Assembly (NCBI RefSeq): GCF_003315035.1
Contig: NZ_QNRE01000002.1
Location: 558,001-622,000 of the forward strand
DNA from: Nocardia puris
GTDB taxonomy: Bacteria; Actinomycetota; Actinomycetes; Mycobacteriales; Mycobacteriaceae
Direction: 5' to 3'
DNA: 64,000 nucleotides
Under the pieces are notes generated by a model, which had not been told where the DNA came from, ran no database searches, and worked only from the letters and a program-made list of their open reading frames with translations. The position numbers were made by a program, and so were the translations under genes. This document shows, piece by piece, positions 57,199-64,000 of this stretch (positions are counted from its first letter, which is position 1; each line of letters opens with the position of its first letter).

Positions 57199-57894
57199 TC
57201 ATCGCGCCTCCAAGGCGTAGCCGACACCGTGCACCGTGCGGATCAGGTCGGCACCGAGCTTGCGGCGCAACGCCTTCACGTGACTGTCGACCGCGCGGGT
57301 GCCCGCCGCGTCCGCCCAGTCCCACACGTCTTCGAGCAGCCGTTCGCGCGCCAGTACCGCCCGGGGCCTGCGCGCCAGGCGGACCAGCAGATCGAATTCG
57401 AGCGGGGTGAGCCGGGCCTCGTCGGCGCCCCGCCACACGCGGCGTTCGTCCAGGTCGATGCGCAGGTCCCCGACGACGATCGCCGCGTCCGGGCGGTCGC
57501 TCGCCCGCTCCACGCGCCGCAGCAGCGCGTGCACGCGGGCGGCCAGCACCCGCATCGAGAACGGCTTCGTGAGGTAGTCGTCGGCGCCGACGCCCAGGCC
57601 GACGAGCTGGTCGGTCTCGTCGGTGCGGGCGGTGAGCATCAGCACCGGCAGCGCCCGCCCGGACTGGATGCGGCGGCACACCTCGAATCCGTCGAACCCG
57701 GGCAGCATCACGTCGAGCACCACGAGGTCGGGTTCGTTCGCCTCGACCGCCGCCACGGCCCCCGGCCCGTCGTGCGCGAGGTCGACCGCGTACCCCTCGG
57801 CCCGCAACCGCGCCGCCACCGATTCGGCGATGGTCACCTCGTCGTCCACGACGAGCACTCGCCGTGTCCGCTCACCCGCCCCGCTGTTGTCCAT
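57199..57894 (-). CDS. OmpR/PhoB-family response regulator
   Basis: This 231-residue protein has a receiver domain (VLVVDDEV; phosphoacceptor Asp61 in VVLDVMLPGFDG; KPFS) and a winged-helix output domain (LTPLEFDLLVRLARRPRAVLARERLLEDVWDW, RAVDSHVKALRRKLG, IRTVHGVGYAL). ATG 57894 gives the family start; a GTG at 57912 is also possible. It is the first gene of the operon with the histidine kinase and DUF4153 protein. Target genes are not known. Confidence 0.93.
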   Translation of the reverse strand: MDNSGAGERTRRVLVVDDEVTIAESVAARLRAEGYAVDLAHDGPGAVAAVEANEPDLVVLDVMLPGFDGFEVCRRIQSGRALPVLMLTARTDETDQLVGLGVGADDYLTKPFSMRVLAARVHALLRRVERASDRPDAAIVVGDLRIDLDERRVWRGADEARLTPLEFDLLVRLARRPRAVLARERLLEDVWDWADAAGTRAVDSHVKALRRKLGADLIRTVHGVGYALEAR

Positions 57895-58093
57895 GACCGG
57901 AACCCTAGCCACCCACTGTGGAGAGATCCCGCGCCAATTGTGGAGATTCCGTGGGGGACGGTGACGCCGACACCGATGGCCGCGCGGTGTTCGTGTCGAA
58001 TTACGGTGCGCTCGTAGGCCGGAGCGCGGCGAGAACGTCTACGCCCCGGTCGCGCGGGCCGCGAGACGGTCACGTGGAGTGCGGTAGCCGGAG

Positions 58094-58123
58094 CGGCCCC
58101 GCCCGGAGAGCCGGGCGGGGCCG
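58094..58123. terminator. Strong hairpin after P1B-4 ATPase gene
   Basis: CGGCCCCGCCCGG and CCGGGCGGGGCCG form a perfect 13-bp all-G/C stem with an AGAG loop, 15 bp beyond the stop of the ATPase gene on the minus strand. It has no T-tract, as is common in actinobacteria. Confidence 0.75.
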
Positions 58124-58137
58124 AACCTGCGTCGCGA

Positions 58138-60144
58138 TTACGCCACCGGCCGGGGTTCGTGGTCGATCCCGGCGTGCTCCGCACCGCGCCGGAACCGCAG
58201 CAGCCGCAGCGCGTTCGCGACGACGAGCAGCGTCGACCCCTCGTGGATGAACACGGCCGGGCCGATGGGCAGACCCATGAGGGTGGCGGGGACCAGGATC
58301 GCGACGATCAGCAACGAGAACGCGAGATTCTGGCGGATGACGCGCGCCGTGCGCCTGCTCAGCGCCACCGCGAACGGCAGGCGGCCGATATCGTCCACCA
58401 TGAGCGCCACGTCGGCCGTCTCCAGCGCCACCGCCGAACCGCCCGCGCCCATCGCGATACCCACCGACGAATTCACCATGGCGGGTGCGTCGTTCACGCC
58501 GTCGCCCACCATGGCGGTGCCGTCGCGGCCGCCGAGCCGGCCGATCATGCGCACCTTGTCCTCGGGCAGCAGCCCGCCGTGCGCGGCGTCCAGGCCCATG
58601 CCGGCGGCCACGGCGTCGGCCACGCGCTGGTGGTCGCCGGAGATCAGGACGATGTCCTCGATGCCCAGCTCGCGCAGCCGCGCCACCACCGGCGCCGCTT
58701 CGGCGCGCGGGGTGTCCATCACGCCGACCACGCCGAGGTAGACCCCGCCCTGGCGCACGATCATGATGGTGCGCCCGGCCGCGTGCAGGTCGTCGGCGAC
58801 GCGCGCCACCTCGGCGGGCACACCGTCGGTCTCCAGTTCGGCGAACAGGGTGAGGTTGCCGATCTCGGTGGCGTGCCCGTCGACCAGCGCGGTCACGCCG
58901 CGACCGGTCACCGAGTGCACCGCCGACGCGTCACGCGCGGTGCCGACCAGCGGCGCGAGGTCGCGGGTGAGGGCGGTGGCCAGCGGGTGGTCGCTGTAGG
59001 ACTCGACGGCGTGCAGGGTGTCGATGAGGTCGGCGCGCCGTTCCGGACGCAGCGCCACGATATCGGTGACGCGCGGCTGCCCCCAGGTGAGCGTGCCGGT
59101 CTTGTCGAACGCCATCGACCGCACCCGCCCCAGCGTCTCCAGCGGCCCGCCGCCCTTGGCCAGCACCCCGGCCTGCGCGGCCCGCGCGACACCGGCCAGC
59201 ACCGCACTGGGCGTCGCGATCGCCAGCGCGCACGGGCTCGCGGCGACCAGCACCACCATCGCGCGGTAGAAGCTGTCGGCGAACGGCTCGCTCAGCGCGA
59301 GCACACCGAACCCGAGCACGGCGGCGACACCGGCCAGCACGGCGGGCACGTAGAACAGCTGGAAGCGGTCGATGAACCGCTGCGTCGGCGACTTCTGGGT
59401 GTCGGCCTCGCGGACCATGGTGATGACGCGCGCCAGCATGCTGTCCGACGCCCGGCGGGTGACCAGCACGTCCAGCGCGCCCGACCCGTTCACGGTGCCC
59501 GCGAACACCCGGTGCTCTTCGGGCACCGCCCGCCCGTCCACCGCCGCGCCCGCCATGGGCGCCTTCGCCACGGGAATGCTCTCGCCGGTGACCGAGGATT
59601 CGTCGATGGCGCTCTCGCCCGCGACGACGATGCCGTCGGCCGCCGGACGCGCGTGGGGCAGCACCACGATCACATCGCCCACGGCGAGCTCGTCGACATC
59701 GACCTCGCGCACCTCCCCGTCGTCGCCGCGCACCAGCGCCGTGCGGGGCGTGAGCTCGGCCAGCGACTCGATCGAGCGCTTGGCCCGCCCCATCGCGTAT
59801 TCCTCCAGCGCGTGGCCGAGGCTGAACAGGAACAGCAGCACCGAACCCTCGGCCCACTTCCCCACCGCCGCCGCGCCGACCGCCGCCACCAGCATGAGGA
59901 AGTCGACCTCGAACCGCCCGCGCCGCACCGTCTCCACCGCCGTGCGCACGGTGAAGTATCCGCCGAAGAAGTAGGTCGCGGCGAAGAACACCAGCGGCAC
60001 CCACGACGGCGCCGACAGCAGATATTCCGCCACCATGCCCGCGGCGTAGGTGACACCGGCCGCGAGCGCGAAGATCAGCTCGCCGCGTTCCCCGAGGAGC
60101 GAGTGCCCGTGCGCGTGGCCGGGCTCGTGCGTGGTCCCTGTCAT
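58138..60144 (-). CDS. P1B-4-type metal ATPase (Co/Fe/Ni-type exporter)
   Basis: This 668-residue pump lacks an HMA domain but has a His-rich start (HEPGHAHGHS). It shows the TGES actuator, SPC (303-305) in the metal-site helix, DKTGT with Asp347, SGDHQRVADAVA, and [10 protein letters not shown], and ends with the HEGSTLLVVANALRLL signature. SPC plus HEG(S/G)T defines the P1B-4 subgroup (CoaT, CtpD, CtpJ, PfeT), which exports Co2+, Fe2+, Ni2+ or Zn2+. The operator-like site just upstream suggests control by an ArsR/SmtB-type sensor not present in the window. Confidence 0.92.
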   Translation of the reverse strand: MTGTTHEPGHAHGHSLLGERGELIFALAAGVTYAAGMVAEYLLSAPSWVPLVFFAATYFFGGYFTVRTAVETVRRGRFEVDFLMLVAAVGAAAVGKWAEGSVLLFLFSLGHALEEYAMGRAKRSIESLAELTPRTALVRGDDGEVREVDVDELAVGDVIVVLPHARPAADGIVVAGESAIDESSVTGESIPVAKAPMAGAAVDGRAVPEEHRVFAGTVNGSGALDVLVTRRASDSMLARVITMVREADTQKSPTQRFIDRFQLFYVPAVLAGVAAVLGFGVLALSEPFADSFYRAMVVLVAASPCALAIATPSAVLAGVARAAQAGVLAKGGGPLETLGRVRSMAFDKTGTLTWGQPRVTDIVALRPERRADLIDTLHAVESYSDHPLATALTRDLAPLVGTARDASAVHSVTGRGVTALVDGHATEIGNLTLFAELETDGVPAEVARVADDLHAAGRTIMIVRQGGVYLGVVGVMDTPRAEAAPVVARLRELGIEDIVLISGDHQRVADAVAAGMGLDAAHGGLLPEDKVRMIGRLGGRDGTAMVGDGVNDAPAMVNSSVGIAMGAGGSAVALETADVALMVDDIGRLPFAVALSRRTARVIRQNLAFSLLIVAILVPATLMGLPIGPAVFIHEGSTLLVVANALRLLRFRRGAEHAGIDHEPRPVA

Positions 60145-60152
60145 ACCAGCAT

Positions 60153-60181
60153 CATATGCATAGATGGCTATGTTTGCATAG
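60153..60181. promoter_or_regulatory. ArsR/SmtB-like operator before P1B-4 ATPase
   Basis: The AT-rich stretch between the ATPase and the deaminase gene contains TATGCA (60155-60160) and TGCATA (60175-60180) as perfect inverted arms 14 bp apart, with CTATG repeated inside. Such AT-rich imperfect inverted repeats are typical for ArsR/SmtB metal sensors (NmtR/KmtR type). Confidence 0.55.
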
Positions 60182-60269
60182 CTCTGTCATCCCGCCGTCC
60201 CCTGCGGGCAACATCGCCGCAATCGATCCGCCCTAGCGTGGCGAAGGTCCCCAGAAAGGAGACCCGCCC

Positions 60270-60881
60270 GTGGACACCACCGGCCTACCCCGCTCCTTCG
60301 GCGCGCACCTGCCCGAGTGGGTGCTCGAGGAGATCGCCGCCACCCCCGCCACACTGCGCACCGACGCCGACCGCATGGCCCTCGTGCACCGCCTCGCCGC
60401 GCGCAACCCCTTGGAGGGGTCGGGCGGCCCGTTCGCGGCGCTGGTCGTGGACAGCGACACGGGCGCACTCGTCTCCGCCGGGGTGAACCTGGTGCTGGCC
60501 AGCGGATTGTCCGTCGCGCACGCCGAGGTGACGGCGCTGTCGCTGGCGCAGGCCCGGGTGGGCGGATGGGATCTCGGCGCGGCGGGCGCGCCCCGGCGGG
60601 AACTCGTCGTCAACTGGCGACCCTGCGCGCAGTGCTACGGCGCGGTGCTGTGGTCGGGCATCCGGCGGCTCGTCATCGCGGGCGAAGGCCCCGAACTGGA
60701 GCAGCTCACCGGCTTCGACGAGGGACCCATGCGCGAGGACTGGGCCGAACAGTTGCGGCTGCGCGGCGTGGAGGTCGTCACCGGGGTGCGGCGGGCCGAG
60801 GCGCTCGAGGTGTTCGCCGAGTACGGACGGATGACGGTGGAACGCGGGCTGACCGTGTACAACGCGCGAGGGGCGGGGTAA
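60270..60881 (+). CDS. Nucleoside/CMP-type deaminase
   Basis: This 203-residue zinc-dependent deaminase has HAEV (His84, catalytic Glu86) and PCAQC (Cys119, Cys122), the zinc-binding motifs of the cytidine/deoxycytidylate/guanine deaminase superfamily. GGPFAALVVDSDTG precedes them. It most resembles the guanine deaminase/tRNA adenosine deaminase-like branch, but the substrate is not fixed. GTG 60270 follows AAGGAG at 8 nt. It is divergent from the P1B-4 ATPase gene. Confidence 0.88.
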   Translation: MDTTGLPRSFGAHLPEWVLEEIAATPATLRTDADRMALVHRLAARNPLEGSGGPFAALVVDSDTGALVSAGVNLVLASGLSVAHAEVTALSLAQARVGGWDLGAAGAPRRELVVNWRPCAQCYGAVLWSGIRRLVIAGEGPELEQLTGFDEGPMREDWAEQLRLRGVEVVTGVRRAEALEVFAEYGRMTVERGLTVYNARGAG

Positions 60882-61275
60882 GTCGGCGGACGACGAGAGG
60901 GTCGCGTCCCGTTTCGGCGGATCGCCGGGTGGGAACACCTACATCAGTGACGTTCGGCACGCCGGTCATGCCGTCCTGTGCGAGTGACCGCTCGGAACGG
61001 ATGGGTGCCACATCGAGACCGCGTCGCCATCCGATCGTGCCCCGAACGCGACGCCCACGTGACCACTCCGTGTATCCCGCAACCCGGCGATTCCTCCGAA
61101 TCACCTGCGGCAGTGGATGATCCACGAGCACAGGCGCCCCGATCGGGTCGCCCGTTGCAGCTCGACATCACTCGCCGCGATCTCCGTCTGCCCGCATCGG
61201 CACCCTGCGTACCCTGACTCAGCCGATCGGAGTTTGCCGACGCGATGCTGGCAGCGGTCGGGCCAAGGAGGCGCC
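60882..61275. other. Gap of 390 bp with no supported gene
   Basis: No coding sequence with domain or SD support is seen. The SD AAGGAGG (61265-61271) of the flavoprotein gene is at its right edge. Confidence 0.35.
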
Positions 61276-62664
61276 ATGAGCACCCTGTCTCCCGACGGCT
61301 TGCGGACCGGATTCACCGGCACCGTATTCACCCCAGAGGATCCCGGCTACGACGACGCCCGCGTTGTCTACAACGCCATGGTCGACCGCCGCCCCGCGGT
61401 GATCGCCCAGTGCGCCACCCCCGACGACGTGCGCGCCGCCCTCGCCCACGCCCGGCGCGAAGGGCTCGAGGTCGCGGTGCGCGGCGGCGGCCACAGCGTC
61501 ACCGGCGCCTGCCTCAGCGACGGCGGACTGGTCGTCGACCTGCGGCGCATGAACCGCGTGACCGTCGACCCCGCCGCCCGCACCGCCGTCGCCGAGGGCG
61601 GCGCGACGTGGGCCGATTTCGACCGCGCCTGCCAGCCCCACGCACTCGCCACCACCGGCGGCCGGGTCTCGACCACCGGCGTGGCCGGACTCACCCTGGG
61701 CGGCGGCTCGGGCTGGTTCGAACGCCGCTTCGGCCTGGCGTGCGACAACCTCGCCTCCGTCGACCTCCTCACCGCCGACGGCGACGCGATCACCGCGAGC
61801 GCGACCAGCCACCCCGACCTGTTCTGGGCCCTGCACGGCGGGGGCGGCAACTTCGGCGTCGCCACCCGGCTCACGTTCCGCTTGCATCCGCTGCCGGTGT
61901 GCACACTCGCCCTGCTCCTGTGGCCCGCCGACCGCGGACCCGAAATCTCCACCGCGTACCGGGATCTGCTCGAGCGCGGCGTCCCCCTCGAGCTCGGTGG
62001 CGCCGTCGCCTACCTCACCGGGCCGCCCGAGGACTTCGTCCCCGAACCCCTGCGCGGCGAACGCGTGGTCGCCTGCATCGGGACCTACGCGGGCACCGAG
62101 GCCGAGCTGCGCGAGGTGATCGCGCCGCTGCTCGACCTCGCGCCCCCGGGCGCCATGATCGCCGAAATGCCCTACACCGACCTGCAATCCGCGCTCGACG
62201 ATCCGCCGGGCAACCGCAACTACTGGTCCGGCCAGCACCTCGCGGCCCTCACCGACGACGCGCTACGCCTGTTCGACGCGCAAGGGCAGTCGATGCCGTG
62301 CCCCGGTTTCACCCAGCATCTGCTGGCACCGTGGGGCGGCGCCGTCGCCGAGAACGCCGGGTACTGGCCGCAGCCGCACCGCAGCGCGGGCTGGGTGCTG
62401 CACCCCTTCGGCATGTGGGAGGACTCCGCCGAGGACGACCGCGTCATCTCCTGGGTCCGCGACGCCACCGCCGCCATGCGGCCGTACTCGACCGGCGCGG
62501 TCTACCTCAACTTCATCGGCGACGAAGGCATGGACCGCGTCATCGCCGGCTACGGCCGCGAGAACTACGCGCGCCTGGCCGCGGTCAAGCTCGAATACGA
62601 CCCGCGCAACGTCTTCCACCTGCATCACAACATCGACCCCGCCGCCGCGACGGCGCAGCCGTGA
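61276..62664 (+). CDS. FAD-binding oxidase with BBE domain
   Basis: This 462-residue flavoprotein of the berberine-bridge-enzyme/glucooligosaccharide-oxidase group starts at ATG 61276. It has RGGGHSVTGACLS, in which the His may bind FAD covalently, TTGVAGLTLGGGSGWFERRFGL, the pyrophosphate-binding GGGGNFGVATRL, and the BBE tail NYARLAAVKLEYDPRNVFHLHHNI. It may oxidise sugars, alcohols or secondary metabolites; the substrate is unknown. Its stop overlaps the start of the S1 protease gene by 4 nt (GTGA). Confidence 0.9.
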   Translation: MSTLSPDGLRTGFTGTVFTPEDPGYDDARVVYNAMVDRRPAVIAQCATPDDVRAALAHARREGLEVAVRGGGHSVTGACLSDGGLVVDLRRMNRVTVDPAARTAVAEGGATWADFDRACQPHALATTGGRVSTTGVAGLTLGGGSGWFERRFGLACDNLASVDLLTADGDAITASATSHPDLFWALHGGGGNFGVATRLTFRLHPLPVCTLALLLWPADRGPEISTAYRDLLERGVPLELGGAVAYLTGPPEDFVPEPLRGERVVACIGTYAGTEAELREVIAPLLDLAPPGAMIAEMPYTDLQSALDDPPGNRNYWSGQHLAALTDDALRLFDAQGQSMPCPGFTQHLLAPWGGAVAENAGYWPQPHRSAGWVLHPFGMWEDSAEDDRVISWVRDATAAMRPYSTGAVYLNFIGDEGMDRVIAGYGRENYARLAAVKLEYDPRNVFHLHHNIDPAAATAQP

Positions 62665-63374
62665 GCGCGACGCGCCGCGCGGCGTTTCCCGTCCTGCTGT
62701 TCGCGGTGCCGGCGCTCGTCGTCACGCTGCTGCCCGTGCGCGCGCAGGCGGTCACGCCCGATGTCCCGCTGGGTGGTGGATCGGGTGTCGTGTTCGGGTA
62801 CCGCGCCGTCTGCACGCTCACCGCGATCGGGCACGACCGCGAGGGCAGGCTCGTCGGGCTCACCGCCGGGCACTGCACCGAAGTCGGCCAGCCCGTGCAC
62901 GCCGAGCACGCCACCCACGCCGGTGTGATCGGCACCGTGGTCGCGCGCCAGCTCGCCGACGACTGGGCCGTCATCGAGTTCGACGCCGCCCGCGTCGCGC
63001 CGCGGCGGGAGGTGGCGGGCACCGTCATCACCGGCATCGGCGGGCCGCCGGAACCCGGCGACGTGGTGTGCAAGAACGGGCGCACCTCCGGCCACAGCTG
63101 CGGGGTGGTGTGGGATCGGCACGACTGGTGGTTCCGCAACCAAGTGTGTTCGCAGCCCGGCGATTCCGGCGGACCCGTCACGGTCGGTGACCGGCTCGTC
63201 GGCATGAACGTCGGCCACATCCGCGTCGACGTCCTGGGCGTCACCGTGTTCGACATCGCCTGCCAGCATCCGGCGGTGTCGGTGCACGACCCGGCGGTCG
63301 CCACCCACATCGGGCGGGTGCTCGACGCCGTCGACCGCACCGGCGGGGTGGGCGCGGGCTTCCGCCCGCTGTGA
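62661..63374 (+). CDS. Secreted S1-family serine protease
   Basis: This 237-residue protein starts at GTG 62661, overlapping the preceding stop. It has a signal peptide (FPVLLFAVPALVVTLLPVRAQA) and a chymotrypsin-like domain: TAGHC with His71, DDWAVIEFD with the probable Asp101, and QPGDSGGPV with Ser169. Cys pairs (Cys50/Cys72, Cys137/Cys147, Cys163/ a late Cys) probably form disulphides. No large pro-region is seen, unlike alpha-lytic proteases. It is secreted, translationally coupled to a flavoprotein gene. Confidence 0.87.
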   Translation: MSATRRAAFPVLLFAVPALVVTLLPVRAQAVTPDVPLGGGSGVVFGYRAVCTLTAIGHDREGRLVGLTAGHCTEVGQPVHAEHATHAGVIGTVVARQLADDWAVIEFDAARVAPRREVAGTVITGIGGPPEPGDVVCKNGRTSGHSCGVVWDRHDWWFRNQVCSQPGDSGGPVTVGDRLVGMNVGHIRVDVLGVTVFDIACQHPAVSVHDPAVATHIGRVLDAVDRTGGVGAGFRPL

Positions 63375-63445
63375 CACACGTGGCCGTGAGTCCCCGGCGC
63401 TCGTAGGATGTGGCTGCGCCGCAGCCGAACCCGCAGGAGCACACC

Positions 63446-64000
63446 GTGGACTCGACACCCGGATACCCCTTCGCCCGCTATGTCGCGCTCGGCGACAGCC
63501 AGACCGAAGGCATCGGCGACCCCGACGGCGCGGGCGGGCACCGCGGCTGGGCCGACCGGTTCGCCGCCCTGCTCGGCGCCGGCACACCCGCGCTCGGCTA
63601 CGCCAACCTCGCCATCCGGGGTAGGCGCGCCGGGCAGATTCGCGCCGAACAACTGGAACCCGCGCTGGCGTTGCGGCCCGATCTGGTCACCGTCATGGCG
63701 GGGATGAACGACATCATCCGCCCGCGTTTCGACCGGGCCGCGCTGCTGGCCGACCTGCACGCCATGTTCGCCGCGCTCACCGCGACCGGAGCGCGGGTGG
63801 TGACGTTCACCTACCCCGATATCGGCGGCGTCGCGCCGTTCGTGCGACCGCTGTCGCCGCGCGTGCGGGAGGTGAACGCCGAGATGCGCCGTCTGGCCGC
63901 CGAATACCGGCTCACGCTCGTGGATTTCGAACCGGTCGCCGCCACCACCCACCCGCTGGTCTGGTCCGAGGACCGCCTGCACCTGAGCCCGCTCGGCCAC
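63446..64000 (+). CDS. SGNH/GDSL hydrolase, truncated by the window edge
   Basis: GTG 63446 follows AGGAG. The 185 codons inside the window show the SGNH blocks: YVALGDSQTEGIGD (catalytic Ser), a Gly in YANLAIRGRRAGQI, AGMNDIIRP (Asn) and, just before the edge, SEDRLHLSPLGH with the catalytic Asp-x-x-His. There is no signal peptide. It is likely an esterase or lipase-like acylhydrolase of the cytosol. Only the last part is missing. Confidence 0.9.
   Translation, partial: MDSTPGYPFARYVALGDSQTEGIGDPDGAGGHRGWADRFAALLGAGTPALGYANLAIRGRRAGQIRAEQLEPALALRPDLVTVMAGMNDIIRPRFDRAALLADLHAMFAALTATGARVVTFTYPDIGGVAPFVRPLSPRVREVNAEMRRLAAEYRLTLVDFEPVAATTHPLVWSEDRLHLSPLGH

Noticed and set aside
62585..64000. 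Minus-strand open frame at the right edge
   Set aside because: Opposite the S1 protease and SGNH hydrolase genes, both with catalytic motifs; no domain on this strand.

Overview
The window is high-GC (around 70%) DNA with GTG/TTG starts, dense short-spaced genes, mycothiol biosynthesis (mshC), a furA-katG pair, an F420-type LLM oxidoreductase and many TetR regulators. This points to an actinomycete of the Nocardiaceae, most likely Nocardia or a close relative. That assignment is inference from gene content. No CRISPR array, rRNA, phage structural gene or transposase was seen.

Layout. 1-7.4 kb: end of a DUF3090 gene, an SCO1664-family gene, mshC, an MBL-fold protein, a broken Nudix gene carrying a CsoR/RicR-like copper operator, a P1B metal ATPase with a CPD motif, and a DUF1992 protein. 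7.6-13.4 kb: a lipoprotein hydrolase, a TetR/enoyl-CoA-hydratase pair with a perfect palindrome, two more TetR genes, a MEST-like alpha/beta hydrolase and an SDR. 13.4-17.2 kb: a tightly coupled operon (enoyl-CoA-hydratase fold, molybdopterin oxidoreductase, 4-OT-like tautomerase). It is preceded by a strong -35 and an operator that matches one in front of the TetR gene at 11.9 kb. This is the best candidate for an undescribed pathway. 17.4-25.4 kb: amidotransferase, DUF1460 protein, AraC/VOC pair, UvrA2/DrrC-like ATPase, MFS exporter plus thioesterase, divergent HxlR regulator.

25.4-31.6 kb looks like a decaying stretch. It holds a 73-bp direct repeat derived from a TetR gene, a disrupted PIM-acyltransferase (PatA-like) gene, three DUF5994 copies (one a fragment), a perfect 16-bp-arm palindrome and a locally AT-rich patch. 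31.6-38.9 kb: DUF2252 protein, furA-katG, a membrane-anchored Ser/Thr kinase with a DFN motif, and a YdjM-like membrane protein closed by a bidirectional terminator. 39-50.3 kb: a tandem P-loop protein, lipase, HugZ-like protein, kinase-fold protein, TetR/LLM divergent pair, fructosamine-kinase-like gene, an HTH/MmyB regulator with a small PucR-N-like partner, and a beta-lactamase-family lipoprotein.

50.5-51.3 kb carries a guanidine-III (ykkC-III) riboswitch directly before two SMR (Gdx-type) exporter genes. 51.8-64 kb: a DUF72 gene whose 3' end is tandemly repeated, a T-arm-like tRNA remnant, a LOG-like protein, a DUF4153 membrane protein, a two-component system, a P1B-4 (SPC/HEGST) ATPase with an ArsR/SmtB-like operator, a nucleoside deaminase, a BBE-type flavoprotein, a secreted S1 protease and the start of an SGNH hydrolase.
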